Source of the DNA: Nakamurella multipartita DSM 44233
Lineage (GTDB): Bacteria > Actinomycetota > Actinomycetes > Mycobacteriales > Nakamurellaceae
DNA length: 64,000 nt
Direction: 5' to 3'
NCBI RefSeq assembly: GCF_000024365.1
Contig: NC_013235.1
Location: 1,364,001 to 1,428,000 of the forward strand
Below are positions 26,299-35,499 of the stretch, piece after piece. Every line of letters begins with the position of its first letter. The stretch's first letter is position 1. The position numbers were made by a program, and so were the translations under genes. A model generated the notes under the pieces. That model was given only the letters and a program-made list of their open reading frames with translations. It had not been told where the DNA came from and ran no database searches.

Positions 26299-27309
26299 AT
26301 GACCGGCCCCGGCGACTACCGCGCCACCCCACCCGGCGCGGCCTGGGCACCGCCCGGCCCCGACCGGCCGGCGGCCCCGACGCCATCGGCACCGACCTGG
26401 GCGTCCGCACCCCAGCACCCCGGTTGGTCCGCCGGCCCCGGCGCGCCGGGCGGGACGGTGAACCCGCCGGCCGCGGCGCCCGGTCGTTCCCTGGGCGACC
26501 TGGGCGCGGCCAAGCTGTTCGGCCTGGCCATCGCCGTGCTCGGGGGACTGAACTTCATTTTCGGCTTCCTGCCACAGGTCACGTCCCCCCGGCTCGACGA
26601 AAGCCTGTCCGTCTACTCCGTCGGACCCGGGTACGTGCCGATCCTGCTGCTGATCGGCGGGCTGCTGGCCCTGGCCGCGCTGCTGCCGGGCAGCGAGTGG
26701 TCCCGGCTGGCCGTCGCGGCGGTCTCGGTCGGCGGCGCCGTCGGCGCGTTGATCTCCCTGGGCACCACCGGACCGGTGGAGATGTTGACCACCGCCCAGG
26801 TCAGCAAGGGACTGGGTGCGGTGCTGCTGACCATCTTCGGCATCATCCAGGCCGTCGTGGCCATCGCCGCCTACGTGGTCGGGGCCGACATCGGCAACCG
26901 GACCACCCGGGTCGCGGCGACCGGGCGTGCGGACCTCGAGGGATACCCGGTGATGGCTCGGCCGGTGACCCCGGCCCCGGATCCGGTGTGGACCGCCGAC
27001 GGGCCGGCTCGTTCGACGCCCTGGTCGCCGCCGGCCCCGACCGGTTACCCCGGGGGATACCCGGCGGCCGCGGCCTGGGCGCCGCCGGCCGACGACGACC
27101 GGCCCACCGGGCCCCAGCCGATCGTCGGCGACCGCACCGGCCCGGGCGCGGCCCCGCCGCAGGGCCCGGCCGAACGCGAGTTGCCTCGGGTCGCGCCGGT
27201 CACCCTGGACAAGGCGCCGGCGGCCGATCCGTCGTCCGGACCGACCGAGATCTACCGGGTTCCGCCGCGCCCGGACACCGAGCGCCCGCAGGAGCCCGAC
27301 CAGCGCTGA
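26299..27309 (+). CDS. DUF5336-like membrane protein (Rv0954-type)
   Basis: 336 residues. A Pro/Ala-rich N-terminus (1-70), four membrane helices (about 75-95, 110-130, 138-155, 168-195, including LFGLAIAVLGGLNFIFGFLP), and a long Pro-rich cytoplasmic tail. The arrangement and position after sucCD match the mycobacterial Rv0954 family (DUF5336, formerly 34-kDa antigen-like), linked to cell envelope or division. ATG at 26299 follows GGAGTG. Function in this organism is inferred only from synteny. Confidence 0.75.
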   Translation: MTGPGDYRATPPGAAWAPPGPDRPAAPTPSAPTWASAPQHPGWSAGPGAPGGTVNPPAAAPGRSLGDLGAAKLFGLAIAVLGGLNFIFGFLPQVTSPRLDESLSVYSVGPGYVPILLLIGGLLALAALLPGSEWSRLAVAAVSVGGAVGALISLGTTGPVEMLTTAQVSKGLGAVLLTIFGIIQAVVAIAAYVVGADIGNRTTRVAATGRADLEGYPVMARPVTPAPDPVWTADGPARSTPWSPPAPTGYPGGYPAAAAWAPPADDDRPTGPQPIVGDRTGPGAAPPQGPAERELPRVAPVTLDKAPAADPSSGPTEIYRVPPRPDTERPQEPDQR

Positions 27310-27381
27310 CCGGGCCCGGCCGATGAGTTCGACCCGGCGGCGCAGTCGAGACAGCATCGTTCCCGCGCAGAAGGAGTCCCG

Positions 27382-28254
27382 ATGCCCGTCACGCACACCC
27401 TCGAGGTGCCCGGCGCCGTCCTGACCTACGACCAGTACGGGCCGCTGCCGACGGCCGACGGTCGTCCGCCGCTGGTGATGATCGCGCAGCCGATGGGCGC
27501 CGCCGGTTTCGCCACCCTGGCCTCCTACCTGCCGGACCGGACCGTCGTCGCCTACGACCCGCGCGGGCTGGGCCGCAGCACCCGCTCGGACGGGCGCACC
27601 GACCACGACCCCGAGCAGCAGGCCCAGGACGTGCACGCGCTCATCGATGCCCTTGGCGCCGGCCCGGTCGACCTGTTCGCCAGCAGCGGCGGCGCGATCA
27701 CTGCGCTGGCCCTGGTCGCGGCGTTTCCGAACGACGTCATCACTCTCATCGCGCACGAGCCACCGCTGCTGGGCCTGCTGCCCGACGTGGACGGCGCCTT
27801 CGCCGCCGAACGGGCCTGTCAGGACGCCTACCGGGCCGGCGGCTGGGGACGGGGCATGGCCGCCTTCATCGCCATGTCGTCCTGGTCGGAGGAGTTCACC
27901 CCCGACTACGCCAGCCGGCCGCTGCCCGACCCGGCCGCCTTCGGCCTGCCCGACCAGGACGACGGCACCCCGACCGACCCGCTGCTGTCGGGCGTCTCGA
28001 ACGCGGTCACCGCGTACCGGCCCGACATCGCCGCCCTGCAGGCCGCGCCGACCCGGGTGGTCATCGCGGTCGGCGTGGAGTCCGCGAAAGGCCTCACCGG
28101 TCGCACGTCCCAGGCGACGGCGGCCGCGCTCGGTCAGCCGGCGGTCGAGTTCCCCAGCCATCACGGCGGCTTCTCCGGACCCGAGTTCGGCCATCCCGGC
28201 CAGCCCGAGGCCTTCGCTGCCCGCCTGCAGGACGTTCTCGGCGGCGCCGCCTGA
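27382..28254 (+). CDS. Alpha/beta hydrolase
   Basis: 290 residues with an alpha/beta-hydrolase fold. An oxyanion-side strand LVMIAQPMGAAGF is followed by VVAYDPRGLGRSTR, the usual D-P-R-G-x-G-x-S stretch. The nucleophile elbow is DLFASSGGAITALAL (Ser in SSGG), and the likely catalytic His is in FPSHHGGFSG near the end. Substrate unknown. The ATG at 27382 has AAGGAG upstream. It is inserted between the DUF5336 and DUF6350 genes. Confidence 0.88.
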   Translation: MPVTHTLEVPGAVLTYDQYGPLPTADGRPPLVMIAQPMGAAGFATLASYLPDRTVVAYDPRGLGRSTRSDGRTDHDPEQQAQDVHALIDALGAGPVDLFASSGGAITALALVAAFPNDVITLIAHEPPLLGLLPDVDGAFAAERACQDAYRAGGWGRGMAAFIAMSSWSEEFTPDYASRPLPDPAAFGLPDQDDGTPTDPLLSGVSNAVTAYRPDIAALQAAPTRVVIAVGVESAKGLTGRTSQATAAALGQPAVEFPSHHGGFSGPEFGHPGQPEAFAARLQDVLGGAA

Positions 28255-28319
28255 CCTTCGGTTCCTGACCGACGGCGTGCCTGGCCCGGCCGGCTGGCCG
28301 CCCGTGTGACAGTGGGTCC

Positions 28320-29780
28320 GTGCTTCGCGATCTGGCCCCCGAACGGGCGGCGGTCCCGTCCGACGATCCGCCGCCGCCGACCGGGATGGTCGTCGCGGCC
28401 GCCGCGCTGCGCGGCGCGGTCGTGGCCATCGCCGGTGTGCTGCTGACCGCCGGGTTGGCCCTGATGGTGTGGGCGGTGACGCCCGCATCCGGTCCGGACG
28501 CGGCGGTCGCCCTGCGCGGCGGGGTGACCGCGTTCGCGCTGGCCAACCTGATGCCGGTGGCCATCGGTGGCGTCACTCTTAGCCTGCCCCCGCTGCTGCT
28601 GACCGCGGTGCCAGCCGGCCTGCTGTTCCTCACCGCCCGGCGGGGCCGGTTCCTGCCCGTCGGGCGCTATCAGGAGGCCGTCGCCGTCGCGACCACCGCC
28701 GGGGTCTACGGCCTGGTCGTCGCGGCCGTCACCCGGGGCTACTCCTCGCCCGACGCCGTCCCGGCCGGCTGGGTGTGGACGGCGTTCACACTGGCCCTGG
28801 TGGCGACCGCGGCCGGCATGATGCACGGCGACTCCGCGTGGTCGCGGTGGGCCCTGAACGCCACCGCCGGTTGGGCCCGGGCCGGCCTGCGCGGCGCGCT
28901 GGTCGGGACGGCCGGGCTGATCGGGGCGGGTGCGCTGGTGCTGGCCGCCGGGCTGATCGGGCACTTCGGCACGGCCGTCGACATCGCCGCGGCGACCGCG
29001 CCGTCCTGGCTGGATGGGCTGGGCGTGACCCTGCTCGGGCTGGCCTACCTGCCCAACGCGGTGGTCGCCGCCGTCGGGTTCGTCTCCGGCGTCGGCTTCG
29101 AGATCGGCCCGGGTACCTATTCGCCGTTGGCCACCTCCACCGTCGACCTGCCCGGGGTGCCGCTGCTGGCCGCCGCTCCGCAGCACGACGGACGGTCGGT
29201 GCTCGGCCTGGTGGGCCTGGTGGTCCCGCTGCTCGTCGGCTACCTGGTCGCCCGTCCGGCGATCCGGCGGCTGGTCACCCGGGCCGACCGGGTGGCGGCC
29301 GCGGCGCTGGGCTCGGCGCTGACCGGTGCGGCGATGGCGCTGGCCGCAACGATCGCCCGTGGCGGCGTCGGCGACGGCCGCTGGTCCGGCATCGGCGTGT
29401 CCCCGCTGCTGCTCGGCCCGCTGATCGCTGTGGAGGTCGGGGCGGTCGCCGTCATCGTCGCCGCGGTGACCGGATGGCGCACCGTGCCCTGGCGGATCCG
29501 GGACATCGCCGCCGAGCCGGTCCAGCGGGTGCGTCGCCCCCGCCGCACCCCGGCGGCGACCGAGGACGGCGATCCGGCCGGCCAGACCAGTCCGGCCGAG
29601 AAGGCCGAGCAAGCCGGCGAGCCGGCCGAGGACGAGGTTCAGGACCACGCCACCGAGACGGCGAAGGCCGCGCCGACCGATGAGGTCGACGACAGTGACG
29701 ACGAACCCGACGACGAACCGGACGACGAACCCGACGACGAACCGGACCCCGACGAGAGTTCGGACGGCCCCCGCGACTGA
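28320..29780 (+). CDS. DUF6350 / PerM-like integral membrane protein
   Basis: 486 residues. About ten membrane helices over residues 25-390, then a charged cytoplasmic tail of about 90 residues ending in acidic repeats DDEPDDEPDDEPDDEP encoded by a 12-bp tandem. Topology and position just before purN match mycobacterial Rv0955 (PerM), a membrane protein needed for persistence and division under stress; this is inference from synteny. GTG start at 28320. The tail repeat is slippage-prone DNA. Confidence 0.8.
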   Translation: MLRDLAPERAAVPSDDPPPPTGMVVAAAALRGAVVAIAGVLLTAGLALMVWAVTPASGPDAAVALRGGVTAFALANLMPVAIGGVTLSLPPLLLTAVPAGLLFLTARRGRFLPVGRYQEAVAVATTAGVYGLVVAAVTRGYSSPDAVPAGWVWTAFTLALVATAAGMMHGDSAWSRWALNATAGWARAGLRGALVGTAGLIGAGALVLAAGLIGHFGTAVDIAAATAPSWLDGLGVTLLGLAYLPNAVVAAVGFVSGVGFEIGPGTYSPLATSTVDLPGVPLLAAAPQHDGRSVLGLVGLVVPLLVGYLVARPAIRRLVTRADRVAAAALGSALTGAAMALAATIARGGVGDGRWSGIGVSPLLLGPLIAVEVGAVAVIVAAVTGWRTVPWRIRDIAAEPVQRVRRPRRTPAATEDGDPAGQTSPAEKAEQAGEPAEDEVQDHATETAKAAPTDEVDDSDDEPDDEPDDEPDDEPDPDESSDGPRD

Positions 29781-29795
29781 CCCGGCTCGGGTCGG

Positions 29796-31577
29796 TCAGC
29801 AGCTGGGCCGGCACAGACGCTGGCCCACCGCGTCCAGGAAGATCTCGCCGATCTGCCGGGGGTCCTGCGACAGGTAGGTGGCCCCACCGGTGGCCCGGCT
29901 GATCTGCTGGAGCGCGGCCACGTCGCTGTCCGGGCCGAAGGCGATCGAGATCACCGGTACCGGCCGGGCCGGGTCCTGCTCGGCGGCCAGGGTGCTGAGC
30001 AACTGGTCCATGGTGATGCTGTTGACGTCGTCGTTCATCCCGTCGGTCAGCAGCAGCACCACGTTGACCCGGTCGGGGTCGTAGCCGGCCCGCACGGTCC
30101 GGGTCGCATCCAGCACGGTGTCGTACAGGCCGGTACCGCCGTCGGGGATGGCCTGCAGCCCGTTCAGCGCGGCGGCCAGCCGGGCGGCACCGGTGCTGCC
30201 CTGCCCGTCCGGCCCGAGCGAGCTGATCGGGATGAGCTCGCGGTGGTCGCTGGTCGGGCTGAGCCGGGTGGAGAACTCCCACAGGCCGATGTCGCTGTCC
30301 GCCCGGTACAGGCCCAGGCCGCGAGCGGCGGCGTCCTTGGCCAGGTCGATCCGGTCGGCGCCGTTGGTGCCCGGCACCTGGGCCAGCATCGACCCGGAGA
30401 TGTCCATGACGGCCAGCATCCGGGTGCCTTCGTTGGTCACCTGGACGCTGCGGATGGCGTCGTCGACGGCCTGCGGGGTGGGCGGGTCCGACGTCTCCCG
30501 GTACGCCGGGTCGATGCCGCTGGCGGCCCCGGCGGCGCTGATCGCCGGCCCCGGAGTCTGATCCGGGGCGCGGAAACCGGCCGCCAGCAGGGCGGTGCGG
30601 GCCGGTTCGGTGGTCAAGGCGGTGGCCAGCTCGCGGGCGGCGGCCGTGGCGGCCGGGTCGCCGCCGACGGCGACGACGGGAAAGTCCATGGCGAACCCGC
30701 CGGGTCCGGGGTAGAGCGCCCGGGCGGGTGAGTCCGGATGGTCCTGATCCCAGGCGAGCAGCGACTGCTCGGTGACCGGCACCGCGGTGCCCGGATCGGA
30801 CGTTAGGCGGGCCAGCAGCTGAGCGTCGTCGACCGGCAGGTCGGCCGGGCTGGAGCGGACCGCCCAGGTCAGGGCGGGCCGGGCGTCGGTGGCGCCGCTG
30901 ACCGCGGCCCGGGCGGACAGGGTGGCCGCCACCGCGGCCGCCGACCGTTGCGGGTCGGGCAGGCCCACCCGGATCGGCGCGGCCGTCTTGCGGGTGGCCA
31001 GCAGGCCGGCGACATCGGTCGATGCACCGGCCGCGGCCAGCTGTTGCTGGGCCTGACCGGACAGGGCGAACACGACGGGACTGGTGGCGATGGACGGGGC
31101 GTCCGGCCCGACGGTGCGCCCGGCGGCCGTCGCCCGGGGCAGCCAGCTGGACGAGTCGGGGATCCACACGTCGGCGGTCGCCGATCCGTCGACGACCTGG
31201 GCCGGGTCGACGGCGTCGATCCGCACCGGGCATCCGGCCACGGTCAGGTCCTGCCGCTCGGCGAAGGCGGTCAGTGTGGGGGCGAGATCGGGCGTGACCG
31301 CGACGGTCAGCGGCTCACCCGGGCACCTCGCGCCCGCACTCACGGGGGCACTGGCGGCCGCGCCGTCGAACGGGCTGCCGGTCGGGCTCGCCGCCGTCAC
31401 TGTCACCGCCGCCGGGCCGGCGGCGGGATCGGTCGACGACCGGGACCGCACCAGCCAGGTGATGACGCCGGCCGCGGCCACCAGGGCCACCACCACGGCC
31501 ACCACGGTCAGGGTGCGGCGGCGGGCCGGGGACCTGCGGTGCCGGCCGTGCGCGGCCGGGGGCGACTGATCGGTCAT
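29796..31577 (-). CDS. Membrane-anchored substrate-binding-like plus von Willebrand factor A domain protein
   Basis: 593 residues. A basic N-terminus and one membrane anchor (about 22-42, LTVVAVVVALVAAAGVITWL) lead to an extracellular solute-binding-like region (about 80-330: PLTVAVTPDLAPTLTAF, ADVWIPDSSSWL). A C-terminal VWA domain follows, with the metal-ion-dependent adhesion site DISGSM, the later Thr in DGGTGLYD, and LLLTDGMND. Such proteins are secreted envelope proteins that bind a partner through Mg2+. I use the ATG at 31577. It converges on the DUF6350 gene and diverges from purN. Ligand unknown. Confidence 0.85.
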   Translation of the reverse strand: MTDQSPPAAHGRHRRSPARRRTLTVVAVVVALVAAAGVITWLVRSRSSTDPAAGPAAVTVTAASPTGSPFDGAAASAPVSAGARCPGEPLTVAVTPDLAPTLTAFAERQDLTVAGCPVRIDAVDPAQVVDGSATADVWIPDSSSWLPRATAAGRTVGPDAPSIATSPVVFALSGQAQQQLAAAGASTDVAGLLATRKTAAPIRVGLPDPQRSAAAVAATLSARAAVSGATDARPALTWAVRSSPADLPVDDAQLLARLTSDPGTAVPVTEQSLLAWDQDHPDSPARALYPGPGGFAMDFPVVAVGGDPAATAAARELATALTTEPARTALLAAGFRAPDQTPGPAISAAGAASGIDPAYRETSDPPTPQAVDDAIRSVQVTNEGTRMLAVMDISGSMLAQVPGTNGADRIDLAKDAAARGLGLYRADSDIGLWEFSTRLSPTSDHRELIPISSLGPDGQGSTGAARLAAALNGLQAIPDGGTGLYDTVLDATRTVRAGYDPDRVNVVLLLTDGMNDDVNSITMDQLLSTLAAEQDPARPVPVISIAFGPDSDVAALQQISRATGGATYLSQDPRQIGEIFLDAVGQRLCRPSC

Positions 31578-31752
31578 GGCGGTCGGCAACCCCCTCGGCG
31601 TGCGTCCTGCCGTCAACGGTAGGCGCGATCGGGGGCAAAATCAGCCGGTTTGCCGGGCCGGTCGGGGCGCCGGCTCGGGTGCCCAGCCGGGCGATTACCC
31701 TGAACCGGCCGATCCCGGCCGTTCCCTGCCGAAGGAAGATCCCGAACCAGTC

Positions 31753-32379
31753 GTGCCCCCAGTCGAGAACCCCAAGAACGTGGTCGTCCTCGCGTCCGGC
31801 TCCGGAACGCTGCTGCAGGCGCTGCTGGATGCGCCCGATCCCAAGCCGTTCCGGGTGGCCGCGGTCGGTTCCGACCGCTCGTCCTGCGTGGCCCTGGACC
31901 GGGCCGCCGGGGCCGGCGTGCCCACCTTCAGCTGCCGGGTCGCCGACCATCCCGACCGGCCGGCCTGGAACGCCGCACTGGCCGCCGCGGTGGCCACCTA
32001 CGCGCCGGACCTGATCGTGCTGGCCGGCTTCATGAAGCTGCTCGCGCCGACGTTCCTTGACGCCTTCGACGGCGCCTTCACCAGCAAGGTGATCAACGCG
32101 CACCCGTCGCTGCTGCCGGCGTTCCCGGGCATGCACGCCCCGGCCGACGCGCTGGCCCACGGGGTCAAGCTGACCGGCTGCACCGTCTTCCTGGTGGACG
32201 CCGGGGTGGACGCCGGCCCGATCGTCGCGCAACGGGCGGTGCCGGTGGCCGACGACGACGACGCGGACACCCTGCACGAACGGATCAAGGTCGTCGAGCG
32301 AGCGCTGCTGGTCGACGTGGTGACCGCCCTGACGGCGGCGCCCTACACGGTGAACGGACGAAAGGTGATGCTGGGATGA
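31753..32379 (+). CDS. purN: Phosphoribosylglycinamide formyltransferase
   Basis: 208 residues. N-terminal phosphate loop [17 protein letters not shown]. Catalytic region [18 protein letters not shown] with the active-site Asn-His, and the Asp of [16 protein letters not shown]. It transfers formyl from 10-formyl-THF to GAR in purine synthesis. I start at the GTG at 31753 with GAAGGA upstream; the frame is open to 31576 but the extra residues have no family counterpart. The stop overlaps the purH start (ATGA). Confidence 0.96.
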   Translation: MPPVENPKNVVVLASGSGTLLQALLDAPDPKPFRVAAVGSDRSSCVALDRAAGAGVPTFSCRVADHPDRPAWNAALAAAVATYAPDLIVLAGFMKLLAPTFLDAFDGAFTSKVINAHPSLLPAFPGMHAPADALAHGVKLTGCTVFLVDAGVDAGPIVAQRAVPVADDDDADTLHERIKVVERALLVDVVTALTAAPYTVNGRKVMLG

Positions 32380-33947
32380 GCACCCAGGACGGGCGTCGGC
32401 CCATCCGGCGGGCCCTGCTGTCGGTGTCGGACAAGTCCGGCCTGCTGGAGTTGGCCGCCGCGCTGCACGCCGCCGGGGTGAGCATCGTGTCCACCGGCGG
32501 GTCGGCCCGGGCGATCGCCGACGCCGGCATCCCGGTCACCCCGGTCGAGCAGGTGACCGGCTTCCCGGAGTGCCTGGACGGCCGGGTCAAGACCCTGCAC
32601 CCGGCGATCCACGGCGGCCTGCTGGCCGACACCCGGCTGCCCGACCACCTGCGCCAGGCCGACGAGCTGGGCATCGAGCTGTTCGACCTGGTGGTGGTCA
32701 ACCTCTACCCGTTCCGGCAGACCGTGCGCTCGGGCGCCTCGTTCGACGAGTGCGTCGAGCAGATCGACATCGGTGGCCCGGCCATGGTCCGGGCCTCGGC
32801 CAAGAACCACCCGTCGGTGGCGGTGGTGGTCGACCCGGCGCGCTACCCCGACATCGAGCAGGCGCTGGCCGACGGCGGGTTCACCCTGGCCCAGCGGGCG
32901 GCGCTGGCCGCGGCCGCGTTCGCGCACACCGCCGCCTACGACATCGCCGTCGCCTCCTACCTGGGCGGGGCGACGACCGGAGCCGACGGCTGGCCCGAGT
33001 TCACCGGGGCGAGCTGGGACAAGATGTCCACGCTGCGCTACGGGGAGAACCCGCACCAGGCGGCGGCGCTGTACCGGCACTGGCGGGTCGGGCTGGCCTC
33101 GGCCGAGCAGCTCCACGGCAAGGAAATGAGCTACAACAACTACGTCGACGTGGACGCCGCCTGGCGGGCCGTCGGCGACTTCGCCGATCCGGCCGTGGCC
33201 GTGGTCAAGCACGCCAATCCCTGTGGCATCGCCGCGGTGACCGGTGGCGCCGACGACACGATTGCCCGGGCCCACCGGCTCGCCCACGCGTGCGACCCGG
33301 TGTCGGCCTTCGGCGGGGTGATCGCCGCGAACCGCCCGGTGACCATGGAGATGGCCGAGCAGATCGCCGACGTGTTCACCGAAGTGGTGCTCGCCCCGGC
33401 TTTCTCGGCCGACGCGGTGACGGTGCTGACCCGCAAGAAGAACATCCGGCTGCTGGTCATGCCGGAGGGCGCCGCGCCCGATCCGATCGAGTTCCGGTCG
33501 ATTTCCGGCGGGGTGCTCGCGCAGCGCCGGGACCAGCTGGACGCCCCCGGCGACGATCCGGCGACCTGGACCCTGGCCGCCGGCCCGGCGGTGGACGAGG
33601 CGACGCTGGCCGACCTGGTCTTCGCCTGGCGGGCCTGCCGATCGGTGAAGTCCAACGCCATCCTGCTGGCCGCCGACGGCGCGTCGGTGGGCATCGGCAT
33701 GGGGCAGGTCAACCGGGTCGATTCGGCTCGGCTGGCCGTGGAACGGGCGGGGGAGCGGGCCCGTGGTTCGGTCGCCGCGTCCGACGCGTTCTTCCCGTTC
33801 GCCGACGGCCCGGAGATCCTGATCGCCGCCGGGGTGCGGGCGATCGTGCAGCCCGGCGGTTCGGTCCGCGACCCCGAGGTCATCGCGGCGGCCGAGCAGG
33901 CCGGGGTCAGCATGTACTTCACCGGGACCCGCCACTTCTTCCACTGA
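32376..33947 (+). CDS. purH: Bifunctional AICAR formyltransferase / IMP cyclohydrolase
   Basis: 523 residues. IMP cyclohydrolase (MGS-like) domain 1-150: [44 protein letters not shown] transformylase domain with the Lys-His pair in [21 protein letters not shown], and [11 protein letters not shown], ending TGTRHFFH. It performs the last two steps to IMP and is coupled to purN by an ATGA overlap. With folD (4 kb away) supplying 10-formyl-THF, this section serves purine synthesis. Confidence 0.98.
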   Translation: MSTQDGRRPIRRALLSVSDKSGLLELAAALHAAGVSIVSTGGSARAIADAGIPVTPVEQVTGFPECLDGRVKTLHPAIHGGLLADTRLPDHLRQADELGIELFDLVVVNLYPFRQTVRSGASFDECVEQIDIGGPAMVRASAKNHPSVAVVVDPARYPDIEQALADGGFTLAQRAALAAAAFAHTAAYDIAVASYLGGATTGADGWPEFTGASWDKMSTLRYGENPHQAAALYRHWRVGLASAEQLHGKEMSYNNYVDVDAAWRAVGDFADPAVAVVKHANPCGIAAVTGGADDTIARAHRLAHACDPVSAFGGVIAANRPVTMEMAEQIADVFTEVVLAPAFSADAVTVLTRKKNIRLLVMPEGAAPDPIEFRSISGGVLAQRRDQLDAPGDDPATWTLAAGPAVDEATLADLVFAWRACRSVKSNAILLAADGASVGIGMGQVNRVDSARLAVERAGERARGSVAASDAFFPFADGPEILIAAGVRAIVQPGGSVRDPEVIAAAEQAGVSMYFTGTRHFFH

Positions 33948-33989
33948 CGAGTCGAGACCGGACGATCCGAACCTGACTGGCGGCCCGCA

Positions 33990-34610
33990 ATGGCCCTGCA
34001 ACTGACCGAGACCGAGTACGTGGACGAGGATTTCGCCGACGTCGACCTGACCGGCCAGGAGCTGGCGGACATCACCTTCACCGGGTGCGACTTCACCGAG
34101 GCCGCCCTGGTGGGGGTGCACACCCGCCGGGTGACGTTCACCAACTGCCGGTTTCGGGGGACCGAGCTGTACGACAGCACCCACCGGTCCACCTCGTTCG
34201 CCTCGTGCACGTTCGAACGGGCCGCGCTGCACGGGATGTCGCTGCACGGCTGCCGGCTGACCGGGTCCAGCTTCACCGACTGCCGGACCCGGCCGCTGAC
34301 CATCCGGGACTGCGATCTGACCCTGGTCTCGCTGGCCGGGGCGAACCTGGCCGGGGTCGATCTGTCCGGCTTGCGGCTGCGCGAGGCCAATCTGGTGCGG
34401 GCCGACCTGTCCGGGTGCGACCTGCGCGGGGCCGACCTGACCGGCGCGCGGGCCGAGCGGCTCAACCTGACCGGCGCCGATCTGCGCGGCGCCCGGGTCG
34501 ACGCCGGGCTGTGGGTGGCGGCCGTGCTGACCGGCGCCCGGGTGGACATCGACCAGGCCGTGCTGTTCGCCGCCGCGCACGGCCTGGCCATCGGCTCGGC
34601 CGAGGACTGA
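33990..34610 (+). CDS. Pentapeptide-repeat protein
   Basis: 206 residues built of A(D/N)LXX repeats: LAGANLAGVDLSGLRLREAN, then LVRADLSGCDLRGADLTGAR, then NLTGADLRGARVDAG, with a more diverged N-terminal stretch of similar spacing (FTGCDFTEAALVG). These form a right-handed quadrilateral beta-helix. Some relatives (MfpA, Qnr) mimic DNA and protect gyrase; no evidence distinguishes that here. ATG at 33990, 42 bp after purH. Confidence 0.88.
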   Translation: MALQLTETEYVDEDFADVDLTGQELADITFTGCDFTEAALVGVHTRRVTFTNCRFRGTELYDSTHRSTSFASCTFERAALHGMSLHGCRLTGSSFTDCRTRPLTIRDCDLTLVSLAGANLAGVDLSGLRLREANLVRADLSGCDLRGADLTGARAERLNLTGADLRGARVDAGLWVAAVLTGARVDIDQAVLFAAAHGLAIGSAED

Positions 34611-34744
34611 CCGGCGCCGGCGCCGACGACCCGGGGCGGTCCACGGGCCTCGGCCTGTCGCGCGGCGGGCGTTCCGGCCGGTCGGGTAGAACTGGTCGCG
34701 GGACCCGGACCGGCCGCGTTCTCGCAGATGGCGGGGAGGATCGA

Positions 34745-35455
34745 GTGCGACAGGGACGGACCTGGGTCCTGGTCTGGTCGGTGCTGCGATTCGCGATGGC
34801 CGCGGCCGTGGTCGCCGCCATCGTCGGGCAGCTCATCCGCAGCGTCGGGATCTCCGCGGACAAGGGGTGGCCGATCGCGGGGACCGTGATCGACTTCTTC
34901 AGCTTCTTCACCATCGCGTCCAATTGCGGGTCGGTGCTGGCCCTGACCATCGGCGGGATCATCGGCCTGTCCCGGGCGCGCGTGGATCCCCGATGGTTCG
35001 CCGTCCTGCTGGCCTGCGTGAGCACGTACATGCTGATCACCGGTCTGGTCTACAACCTGCTGCTGCGCAACATCCCGCTGCCGCAGGGCAGCACGGTGCC
35101 CTGGTCGAACGAGATCCTGCACGTGTGGGCGCCGCTGTTCCTGCTGTTGGACGTCGTCCTGGCGCCCAAACGGCGGGTGGCGCCCTGGTCCACGCTGGGC
35201 GCGATCATCGTCTTCCCGGTGATCTGGGCGATCTACACGCTGGTCCGCGGGCCCCTGGTGCACGACTTCCGCACCGGCAACGACTGGTGGTACCCCTACC
35301 CGTTCCTCAACCCGCACGTGCAGCCCTGGGGCTACGGCAGCGTCGCCCTGTACGTGCTGGGCATCGCCGTCGCGGTGATCGGCATCGGCGCGTTCGTCGT
35401 GGCCATGAGCCGACGCTTCGGCGTGTCCGACCGGACGCCCGCCGCGATCAGCTGA
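34745..35455 (+). CDS. Pr6Pr family membrane protein
   Basis: 236 residues with six hydrophobic segments (for example VIDFFSFFTIASNCGSVLAL and HVWAPLFLLLDVVLAPKRRV). The motifs FFSFFTIASN, LLRNIP, WSNEILHVWAP and WWYPYPFLNP are the conserved blocks of the Pr6Pr family, whose function is unknown. The GTG at 34745 has GGGGAGGA at 34733-34740; the frame is open further upstream but overlaps the pentapeptide gene. Confidence 0.85.
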   Translation: MRQGRTWVLVWSVLRFAMAAAVVAAIVGQLIRSVGISADKGWPIAGTVIDFFSFFTIASNCGSVLALTIGGIIGLSRARVDPRWFAVLLACVSTYMLITGLVYNLLLRNIPLPQGSTVPWSNEILHVWAPLFLLLDVVLAPKRRVAPWSTLGAIIVFPVIWAIYTLVRGPLVHDFRTGNDWWYPYPFLNPHVQPWGYGSVALYVLGIAVAVIGIGAFVVAMSRRFGVSDRTPAAIS

Positions 35456-35499
35456 CCGCCCGCACCCGCCGCTCCGACCCGCTTCGACCCGACCTGGCC

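Noticed and set aside
25180-28488. 1102-codon minus-strand frame opposite sucD, the DUF5336 gene and the hydrolase
   Set aside because: Shadow frame caused by high GC; the + strand genes have clear motifs.
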